IMG/VR virus record: IMGVR_UViG_3300030419_007499
Coordinates: 43,123 to 71,707 of that record
Source of the DNA: a virus
Strand: one strand, 5' to 3'
Length of the DNA: 28,585 bases
The position numbers and the translations under genes were made by a program. Shown piece after piece: positions 23,590 to 28,585 of the stretch; the stretch's first letter is position 1; each line of letters starts with the position of its first letter. Below the pieces are notes generated by a model that saw only the letters and a program-made list of their open reading frames with translations, ran no database searches and was not told the DNA's origin.

Positions 23590-23919
23590 ATGGAACAAGA
23601 AGTAATTCAGCAGGCCGCAGAAGGATTTATTGGCAAATATGGTTGGCTTTTGTTAGCTGGTGCAGCCACAATAATTTTTAAAGACATTGTTTCACAGTTC
23701 GCAGCAGGTTTGACAATTTGGTTTAGCAAAGAATATACTCCAGATGACATAGTTTTAATAGGTGGTAGAAAAGCTAGAATTGTTAGAGTCGGCATGAAAA
23801 GCACAACTTTTTACTTTCCAGATACTAGCACTAAAAAGACTGTATCCAACGCAACTTTCACAGGTTTAGATATCGAAAGAAAAATAGAGGACTGGGAAGA
23901 TGATGCAAAGAAAAAATAA
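23590..23919 (+). CDS. Mini-MscS-like membrane protein (copy 1)
   Basis: A 109-residue protein resembling only the pore helix and beta domain of MscS-type mechanosensitive channels. The segment GWLLLAGAATIIFKDIVSQFAAGLTIWF matches TM3 with its bend (bacterial LALQGSLSNLAAGVLLVMF). The part YTPDDIVLIGGRKARIVRVGMKSTTFYFPDTSTKKTVSNATF matches the beta domain (GEYVDLGGVAGTV...STT...DG...IPN). TM1-TM2 and the C-terminal alpha-beta cage are missing, so whether it forms a channel is unknown. A second copy is at 27278. The start follows a weak AAAGGG. The gene overlaps the next by 20 bases. Confidence 0.75.
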   Translation: MEQEVIQQAAEGFIGKYGWLLLAGAATIIFKDIVSQFAAGLTIWFSKEYTPDDIVLIGGRKARIVRVGMKSTTFYFPDTSTKKTVSNATFTGLDIERKIEDWEDDAKKK

Positions 23920-25009
23920 AGAATTAATCGTAGATTTTTCGGATAAAATTCGTGAAAAATCTTTTTCTACTTCTAGGCCTGGCCCAAAGTCGGCCGCACA
24001 AACTCCTGCAAAACCCGAGGAGAGGAAAAGAGGCTCTAAAGTTAACAAACCAGAATCGGCAGCAACAAACAAAGCATCAATAACATTCTCAGAAAAAACA
24101 ACGCAAGCGTTAAAGAATAAAGTTGTCGAACATAATAAAAAATACTCCAAGAAAGTCACTCTAGGGCAACTTAAAAAAGTTTACAGACGAGGGGCTGGCG
24201 CATTTTCTACTTCCCATAGGCCAGGCCAGTCCAGAGCCTCTTGGGCCATGGCTAGAGTTAATATGTTTTTAAAAATGATGCGCGGAGGAAAAGTAAAAGA
24301 ATCTTATAAAAAAGCGGATCAAGACATAGCAAAGGCAAGTGAAATATTGTTTGATTCAGAAGGTAAAAAGAATCCACCTTTAAACAAGCCATTCAGAACT
24401 CCAAAAGGACCGAAAAAATTCTCTGTTTATGTTAAAAATGAAAAAGGCAATATTGTAAAAGTTAACTTTGGCGATCCAAACATGGAGATTAAACGTGATG
24501 ACCCTGCTCGTCGAAAAAGTTTTCGTGCCCGACATAATTGCGACAACCCAGGCCCAAAAACTAAAGCACGTTATTGGTCGTGCCGCATGTGGAGCAAAAA
24601 AAGCGTCACTCAGGTGACCAAAGGTTCCACAGAGCAGGAGTTTTATACAGAGTTTTTAGATTTACAAGATTATATTTTAGAAGTTTTTCCAGAGTATGCC
24701 TCGGCAGAAGTTATTAACGAAAAAGATGATTGCGGTTGCGGCTGTGAGCATTCTGAAGCTGCGCATGAAGGCGAAGTAAGAATGCTAAAAGCTCAACTTA
24801 AAAAAGCTTATGATCAAATAGCGGAAATGGTACAAATGCTTCAGTCTATGCCAGACGATACAGATGTTGAAGCATGGCTGCAATCTAAGATTACTAAAAT
24901 TTCGGACTATACTAACAGTGTTCACGGCTATATGAAATATTATGAAGACGATGAAACGAACACTGCTTATGAAATGGACGAAGATGAAATGAAGGACATG
25001 CAAGAATAA
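23900..25009 (+). CDS. Phage structural/prohead-associated protein (conserved)
   Basis: A 369-residue protein made of recognisable phage blocks. Residues 70-125 contain TLGQLKKVYRRGAGAF, then RPGQSRASWAMARVNMFL, and residues 180-225 contain FGDPNMEIKRDDPARRKSF followed by RARHNCDNPGPKTKARYWSC; both recur in tailed-phage proteins, especially T4-like marine phages. A short CGCGC cluster (about 276) comes before a coiled-coil region (EVRMLKAQLKKAYDQIAEM). The end, SKITKISDYTNSVHGYMKYYEDD, resembles the tails of phage prohead-core or structural proteins. The N-terminus is basic and disordered. I infer a head-assembly or virion role; no enzyme motif was seen. It is probably co-transcribed with the mini-MscS gene. 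Confidence 0.83.
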   Translation: MMQRKNKELIVDFSDKIREKSFSTSRPGPKSAAQTPAKPEERKRGSKVNKPESAATNKASITFSEKTTQALKNKVVEHNKKYSKKVTLGQLKKVYRRGAGAFSTSHRPGQSRASWAMARVNMFLKMMRGGKVKESYKKADQDIAKASEILFDSEGKKNPPLNKPFRTPKGPKKFSVYVKNEKGNIVKVNFGDPNMEIKRDDPARRKSFRARHNCDNPGPKTKARYWSCRMWSKKSVTQVTKGSTEQEFYTEFLDLQDYILEVFPEYASAEVINEKDDCGCGCEHSEAAHEGEVRMLKAQLKKAYDQIAEMVQMLQSMPDDTDVEAWLQSKITKISDYTNSVHGYMKYYEDDETNTAYEMDEDEMKDMQE

Positions 25010-25032
25010 ACCTCAAAAGTAAAAGGTAACCC

Positions 25033-25098
25033 ATGTGCACGAATAAAGACTGCTTTAATGACACTTGCCAAGGAGAGTGCACAAAAAAATCTAAGTAA
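25033..25098 (+). CDS. Cys-rich microprotein, 21 residues
   Basis: A short frame MCTNKDCFNDTCQGECTKKSK with four Cys at residues 2, 7, 12 and 16. It lies exactly between the structural gene (stop 25009) and the next gene (ATG 25100), with one base to the latter, and has AAAAGG 7-8 bases upstream, one of the few Shine-Dalgarno-like sites in the window. A metal-binding or disulfide microprotein is possible; alternatively it is a leader peptide that couples translation to the 25100 gene. No homologue was recognised. Confidence 0.45.
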   Translation: MCTNKDCFNDTCQGECTKKSK

Positions 25099-25099
25099 C

Positions 25100-25303
25100 A
25101 TGCCATTACCTTCAAAAAGAAAAGACGAAAAACAAAGCGAATTCATGTCACGCTGCATGAGCGACGACATAATGAAAAAAGAATATAAAGACAATAAGCA
25201 AAGAGTTGCCGTTTGCTTAACTCAATACCGCACTAGGAAAAAGTCCAAAGGGAAGGCGTCCTGGGATGATGTAAGAAAAGGCGACACTCTGGGCTTGATT
25301 TAA
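25100..25303 (+). CDS. Small conserved phage protein
   Basis: A 67-residue protein starting MPLPSKRKDEKQSEFMSRCMSD, with KQRVAVCLTQY later. This pattern (MPLPxxRKxE...FMxRCM...xQRxAVCxxxW/Y) is frequent in tailed phages, both as a free small protein and as a segment near prohead-protease or structural genes, so the start at 25100 is preferred over the longer frame from 25058. The C-terminus is basic and ends WDDVRKGDTLGLI. A virion-assembly-associated role is inferred from that pattern and neighbours. The last codons overlap the -35 of the next promoter. Confidence 0.8.
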   Translation: MPLPSKRKDEKQSEFMSRCMSDDIMKKEYKDNKQRVAVCLTQYRTRKKSKGKASWDDVRKGDTLGLI

Positions 25304-25322
25304 TGATTTTAATCCATATAAT
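25295..25322 (+). promoter_or_regulatory. Leaderless promoter of the 25328 gene
   Basis: TTGATT (25295-25300), 16-base spacer, TATAAT (25317-25322), and the ATG at 25328 just 5 bases later. The -35 overlaps the end of the previous gene. Confidence 0.75.
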
Positions 25323-25327
25323 CTAAT

Positions 25328-25579
25328 ATGGAATTAAGACAAGGATATCTTCAGAGCACATATAATCATTACATCGCAGAAAGAGACAAACATTTACTTG
25401 ATTTAGAAGTCTATCTCTCTAACCCTGTGGGAGTTGGGGAACACTCAGATATTGGAGAAGAGATTAGAAAAAAAGTTGAACAAGTCGACAGATACGATTC
25501 TATTATTTCCACTTTAATTGCCAGATATGGAGATCAAATGTTAGATAAATCTCAAGAAGATCAAAACGCCAAAAATTAA
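25328..25579 (+). CDS. Small conserved phage protein, helical
   Basis: An 83-residue, mainly helical acidic protein. The part VYLSNPVGVGEHSDIGEEIRKKVEQVDRYDSIISTL recalls a short family found in marine T4-like phages and cyanophages, in which an NPVGVGEHPD-like motif links two helices. Its function is unknown. No signal or membrane segment is present. It has a leaderless promoter of its own, and its stop codon overlaps the TTAAGT arm of an inverted repeat leading to the pseudopilin gene. Confidence 0.78.
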   Translation: MELRQGYLQSTYNHYIAERDKHLLDLEVYLSNPVGVGEHSDIGEEIRKKVEQVDRYDSIISTLIARYGDQMLDKSQEDQNAKN

Positions 25580-25588
25580 GTGTAAAAA
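25579..25588 (+). promoter_or_regulatory. AGTGTAAA-type motif within an inverted repeat, before the pseudopilin gene
   Basis: AGTGTAAAAA, with TGTAAA at 25581-25586 exactly 7 bases before the GTG at 25594. The arms TTAAGT (25576-25581) and ACTTAA (25588-25593) form an inverted repeat around it. Confidence 0.55.
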
Positions 25589-25593
25589 CTTAA

Positions 25594-26574
25594 GTGAAAA
25601 AAGGTTTCTCATTGATAGAGCTGCTTGTTGTAATAGCTATTATTGCCATTCTTGCTGCTTTGCTTTTGCCAGCTTTATCTTCTGCCAAGCAAACAGGCTG
25701 GCAAGCACAATGCATAAACAACCAAAGACAGCTTAATCTTGCTTATGCAGAATTTGCTGCTGATCATGAAGACAGATTTCCTTATGCCTCTGCTTGGAGA
25801 AACGAGCCTACAGGTATGTGGGCATGGGTAGCTGACAGTATGAGTGGAAATGGAGCTTGGGGACAAACTGATAGACCTTTATTTTGGTCGCCGTTGAAAC
25901 CTTATGCTGGCATGGGTATTTTTGGATGCCCAGGCGACAAATCTACAGTAGTGTGGCAAGAGAAAAAAAAGAATACTACTAATTGGGTTGATGTGGTCAA
26001 AAAAAGACCTCGTTCATATAGCGTAAACATTTTTGTTGGCGGGTGGTCTGGCTGGCCATTTGAAGCTGATACGCAATACAAAATATATCATACATATGAT
26101 GATATAAAAGATCCATCTAATATTTTTTCTTTTATTGAAATGCCTCCTGCTTCTATAAATGCTGGTAACTTTAGAGTACCACCGACTTTAAGAGGCAAAG
26201 AGAGTGCATTCTCTATGGATTGGCCAGGGGTTTATCATAATAACGGTTCTGTCGTTTCGTTTGTAGATGCACATGTAGAATTTAGAAGATGGCTAGAAGA
26301 AGATACTAAAGTTATCCCAGAAGCCGTACAGAATCCCACCACAATAAAAGATCTAGTTATTAGTCCAGATAATAGAGATATAAAATGGCTAGGAGATCGA
26401 GCGACAGAACCATATCCAAACACTCATGCTTGGAAAAAAGTAATGAACGGAATATCAAGATACGATAGACCGTGGAACACTAGAGATGTAGATGGAAAGC
26501 GTTATGACTCATGGGGTTGGTACTGGAATGATAGCTGGGGCCATCACCCAACCTGGAAACCATATATTCAATGA
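25594..26574 (+). CDS. Type II secretion-like pseudopilin, H-X9-DG type
   Basis: A 326-residue protein with GTG start. The N-terminus [27 protein letters not shown] is a textbook class III signal, cut before Phe by prepilin peptidase, leaving the hydrophobic assembly helix with Glu5. The following [33 protein letters not shown] and the C-terminal [17 protein letters not shown] match the pseudopilins that are very abundant in Planctomycetota, Verrucomicrobiota and Lentisphaerota; the signature H-X9-DG here reads H-X9-DA. The C-terminus is Trp-rich. As the phage has no pilus machine in the window, it would use the host's. Its stop overlaps the next start (ATGA). The phage promoter motif in front argues against contamination. 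Confidence 0.9.
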   Translation: MKKGFSLIELLVVIAIIAILAALLLPALSSAKQTGWQAQCINNQRQLNLAYAEFAADHEDRFPYASAWRNEPTGMWAWVADSMSGNGAWGQTDRPLFWSPLKPYAGMGIFGCPGDKSTVVWQEKKKNTTNWVDVVKKRPRSYSVNIFVGGWSGWPFEADTQYKIYHTYDDIKDPSNIFSFIEMPPASINAGNFRVPPTLRGKESAFSMDWPGVYHNNGSVVSFVDAHVEFRRWLEEDTKVIPEAVQNPTTIKDLVISPDNRDIKWLGDRATEPYPNTHAWKKVMNGISRYDRPWNTRDVDGKRYDSWGWYWNDSWGHHPTWKPYIQ

Positions 26575-27263
26575 AAAAACTATTACCATTATTATTCGCG
26601 GCTTCTGTTATAGCAGAAGATAATCCATATCAAGTTATTTCAGATCGAAACGCTTTTGAGTTGATGCTTAACCAACCAAAAGCTGTTTTACCCCCAATAA
26701 CTGATGTTCGCAAGCCTAATTTGTACCTTACTGGGCTAACACAATTTAAAGGCGTCAGAAAAGCTCACTTAGTTCTTAGAGAAGCGGGTCAGCCCGATAA
26801 ATTTGTGTCGCTCAAATTAAATGAGAAACAGAATGGAGTAGAATTAAAAAAAATATTAAATAATTCTGCTATTATTTCAAATAATGGACAACAGCAGTTA
26901 ATTTCTTTCGAAAACAATGGATTACCAACAATAATAACAAAATCTGTTAAGACCTCTAAGTCAACAGTAGCAAAAAAAGACAAAAAAGACGATAAAAAAG
27001 AGTCAAAAAGTGAAAAAACCCCCGCTCCAGCAGGGCCTAGTATCGTAAAAGTTCCTTCTAGAAATAGGGGAATTACTGACCCTAGAATGCAAAAGGCAAT
27101 GGAGAGGGGGCTAGAATATGTCTCCAGAATAGAAGATCCTGAGAAAAAACAAGCTATGCTAGAAAGAATAGAAAAGTTTCAAAGAGGCGATTATGACCAA
27201 GAAATAAAAGAAAGAATGAAGAGGTACGAGGAATATAGAAAAAGCCGTGAACGTAAAAAATAA
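26571..27263 (+). CDS. Secreted protein, possible GspC/PilP-like domain
   Basis: A 230-residue protein with a short signal peptide [19 protein letters not shown]. Residues 20-125 show an RNAF motif, a Pro linker ([11 protein letters not shown]), [19 protein letters not shown], then a strand pattern ending [14 protein letters not shown]. This order is like the HR/PilP-type domain of GspC and PilP, periplasmic parts of type II secretion and type IV pilus machines. The identity is tentative. From about residue 130 it is Lys-rich and disordered, then helical and charged ([27 protein letters not shown]). It is translationally coupled to the pseudopilin (4-base overlap), which strengthens the pilus/secretion link. 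Confidence 0.7.
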   Translation: MKKLLPLLFAASVIAEDNPYQVISDRNAFELMLNQPKAVLPPITDVRKPNLYLTGLTQFKGVRKAHLVLREAGQPDKFVSLKLNEKQNGVELKKILNNSAIISNNGQQQLISFENNGLPTIITKSVKTSKSTVAKKDKKDDKKESKSEKTPAPAGPSIVKVPSRNRGITDPRMQKAMERGLEYVSRIEDPEKKQAMLERIEKFQRGDYDQEIKERMKRYEEYRKSRERKK

Positions 27264-27272
27264 GTGTAATAT
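27263..27272 (+). promoter_or_regulatory. AGTGTAAT-type promoter motif before mini-MscS copy 2
   Basis: AGTGTAATAT, the TGTAAT core (27265-27270) exactly 7 bases before the GTG at 27278. An ATG at 27274 is closer but out of frame, so spacing supports the GTG start. Confidence 0.58.
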
Positions 27273-27277
27273 TATGA

Positions 27278-27700
27278 GTGGAGCAACAACTCATAAACCC
27301 CGAAACAAAAAAAGTTATAGAACATTTGATAGGTTCATATGGCTGGTTTATTCTTTTTGCCTTTTTAGCTATTTTAGGTAAAGATGCACTACATAAGGCT
27401 GCAGAAGGGGCTATGGTGTGGATAGGCAATGATTTCCAAAATGATGATATTTTATACATTTCTGGCAGGCAAGCGCGTATAGTTCGTGTTGGTTTTTTTA
27501 AAACAATTTTCTACATGACAGACCGTAAAACAAAAATGGTTGTCCCAAATGATAGGTTAAAAATGCTTGTTGTGGAAAAAACTTTGCCAAAAAATGGAGG
27601 ATTTCCTTATTTATATAAAGGGGGAGAAGCTGGATATGAAGAACAAATTCAAAAAATTCATGAAACAGATAAGCTCCCAGAAGCCCCTAAAAAGAAATAG
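27278..27700 (+). CDS. Mini-MscS-like membrane protein (copy 2)
   Basis: A 140-residue paralogue of the 23590 protein. GSYGWFILFAFLAILGKDALHKAAEGAMVWI is the pore-helix-like segment, and FQNDDILYISGRQARIVRVGFFKTIFYMTDRKTKMVVPNDRL the MscS beta domain, including the VPN that is typical of MscS proteins. The two copies share YGW, KD, DDI, GRxARIVRVG, TxFY, TK and VxN. A C-terminal extension of about 30 residues (GGFPYLYKGGEAGYEEQ...) is unique to this copy. The start is GTG. It ends by overlapping, tail to tail, 14 bases with the minus-strand phosphoesterase. Function as a channel, holin-like pore or osmotic valve is open. Confidence 0.75.
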   Translation: MEQQLINPETKKVIEHLIGSYGWFILFAFLAILGKDALHKAAEGAMVWIGNDFQNDDILYISGRQARIVRVGFFKTIFYMTDRKTKMVVPNDRLKMLVVEKTLPKNGGFPYLYKGGEAGYEEQIQKIHETDKLPEAPKKK

Positions 27701-28424
27701 TTTGAATTATCTTATTTTGTTTATATAAATTAAAATTTCCTGCATAATCTTCGATTATACAAGTTTCCTTGTCTAAGTAATCTCCTGTATTTAAATAAAG
27801 CGACTCGCCATCCTTGATCATAGCTGGAGTATGTAGGTGTCCACAAATAACCGCTCTACAGCCTTGTTTTTTTGCCGCTCGAAGCAGCTGCTTTTTAAAC
27901 TTTCTTTTTTTATTTTCCCATGAAACACATCGCTTTTCTGCTTCATGTATTATTTCATTTAATAAGCAAGTAATTTTTTTTACAATAAATAAATCAGTAA
28001 AATAAGCAAATCGTCGAAAATGTTTTGTAAAAAATTTATTAAGAAAGTCATGTTTATCTCCATGGGAGATTAAAATTTTATTATTGTTTGTAGTATATAC
28101 GTGCTCCCTTTTGATTATGATATTTGCAAAGTTGAAGCATACGTTAGAGTTGTTAATAAATTTAGCGAAAAAGTCATCATGATTCCCAAAAATATAATAA
28201 ATTTCAGCGCCTTTTTCTGCGGCCTCTAACATTTTTTGAATAAAAATATTATATTCTTTTTCCCATTTCCAATTGTACAGTAACTCCCATGCGTCAAAAA
28301 TATCACCTACTAAAAATATTTTTTCAAATTCTTTGTTTTGCAGAAAATTAAGTAGCTCTTTAATTTTTGGTGATCTTTTTCCGAGATGTATATCGCTGAT
28401 AAATAAAGCTTTATATTTTGTCAT
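27687..28424 (-). CDS. LpxH-like metallophosphoesterase
   Basis: A 245-residue calcineurin-like phosphoesterase on the minus strand. Metal motifs are complete: SDIHLG (D11, H13), GDIFDAW (D41), GNHDD (N81, H82), HGDKHD (H121, D123) and GHLHTP (H196, H198), with YLNTGDYLD near the end. This set, and DAW after the GD motif, is that of LpxH/YbbF-type UDP-2,3-diacylglucosamine pyrophosphatases of lipid A synthesis and their relatives. The fit is to the superfamily branch; true LpxH activity is not proven, and one Cys-rich stretch differs. If it acts on lipid A precursors it would change the host outer membrane. It follows the small gene at 28426 with one base between. Confidence 0.87.
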   Translation of the reverse strand: MTKYKALFISDIHLGKRSPKIKELLNFLQNKEFEKIFLVGDIFDAWELLYNWKWEKEYNIFIQKMLEAAEKGAEIYYIFGNHDDFFAKFINNSNVCFNFANIIIKREHVYTTNNNKILISHGDKHDFLNKFFTKHFRRFAYFTDLFIVKKITCLLNEIIHEAEKRCVSWENKKRKFKKQLLRAAKKQGCRAVICGHLHTPAMIKDGESLYLNTGDYLDKETCIIEDYAGNFNLYKQNKIIQTISF

Positions 28425-28425
28425 T

Positions 28426-28584
28426 TTAAGCCGATGGATACTCTAAGTCATTTTCTCTACATTTTTTTTCCGTTTCAGTTAATACAACTTCACTCATTGA
28501 ATTAATTGTTTTAGCTTCGGGATAATGATTATAAAAAAAATAAGGACTGTTTCCATAGCTTCTGTCGATATCTTCGGAAGTCAT
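28426..28584 (-). CDS. Small hypothetical protein, possibly 5'-truncated
   Basis: A minus-strand frame beginning at an ATG 1 base from the window edge and running 52 residues: MTSEDIDRSYGNSPYFFYNHY, then PEAKTINSMSEVVLTETE, ending KKCRENDLEYPSA. It is acidic and aromatic in its first half. Whether this ATG is the true start cannot be seen because the window ends. It stops one base before the phosphoesterase ATG, so the two are probably co-transcribed from a promoter outside the window. No family was recognised. Confidence 0.55.
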   Translation of the reverse strand: MTSEDIDRSYGNSPYFFYNHYPEAKTINSMSEVVLTETEKKCRENDLEYPSA

Positions 28585-28585
28585 A

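Noticed and set aside
25594-27263. Host contamination or assembly chimera for the pseudopilin pair
   Set aside because: The same promoter motif at the same 7-base distance and continuous packing with phage genes on both sides suggest they belong to the phage, though reads would be needed to prove it.
1-28585. tRNA, rRNA, CRISPR array, insertion sequence or attachment site
   Set aside because: None was recognised on reading both strands; tRNA detection by eye is weak, so a tRNAscan run would be the proper test.

Overview
The window is a densely packed, AT-rich stretch of a large double-stranded DNA phage genome. Virus identity rests on gene content: nucleotide-metabolism genes (class I ribonucleotide reductase, dUTPase, ThyX, dCMP deaminase), a full replication set (UvsX/RecA-like recombinase, DnaB-like helicase, Toprim primase, RecB-like nuclease, bacterial-type DNA polymerase III alpha), small conserved phage virion-type proteins and almost no intergenic space. 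No rRNA, tRNA, CRISPR array or insertion sequence was seen. The host is probably in the Planctomycetota/Verrucomicrobiota/Lentisphaerota group. This is inferred from a pseudopilin of the H-X9-DG type, which is very abundant in those phyla, and from Lys-rich secreted proteins. The metallophosphoesterase resembles LpxH, so a Gram-negative envelope fits.

Layout. Positions 1-5300: the end of a sugar epimerase, then nrdA-dut-nrdB, then a possible virion protein closed by a strong terminator. Positions 5400-9150: a secreted Lys-rich protein, a DUF4282-like membrane protein, thyX, a methyltransferase, a GDP-mannose dehydratase and a small unknown. Positions 9145-15213: recombinase, 2OG-Fe(II) oxygenase, small PD-(D/E)XK nuclease, helicase, primase and RecB-like nuclease, mostly with overlapping stop and start codons. 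Positions 15216-19631: a dismantled DNA polymerase III, with the PHP domain, a cupin, a DEDDh exonuclease and the polymerase core as separate genes. Positions 19646-25600: ClpC-like ATPase, holin-like protein, dCMP deaminase, small proteins, a mini-MscS protein and phage structural-type proteins. Positions 25594-27700: pseudopilin, a secreted GspC/PilP-like protein and a second mini-MscS protein. Positions 27687-28585, minus strand: an LpxH-like phosphoesterase and a small unknown gene.

Regulation is the most striking feature. About ten sites match sigma-70-type promoters (TTGACN, 16-17 bp, TATAAT-like), and in most of them the start codon lies only 5-9 bases after the -10 element. Transcription would then begin at or next to the start codon, giving leaderless or nearly leaderless mRNAs. 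A second motif, AGTGTAA(T/A)A(T)T, has no recognisable -35. It precedes another set of genes and in five of nine cases sits exactly 7 bases before the start codon, including two GTG starts. Shine-Dalgarno sequences are rare. One promoter (22258-22286) has its -10 in the loop of an intrinsic terminator hairpin.

Other points to check: NrdB is class Ic-like but has Ile at the radical-tyrosine position; the polymerase III is split with a metal-ligand-poor PHP protein; there are two MscS-like mini-channel genes; and type II secretion/pilus-like genes sit under the phage's own promoter motif. All functions come from reading motifs by eye, with no database search.
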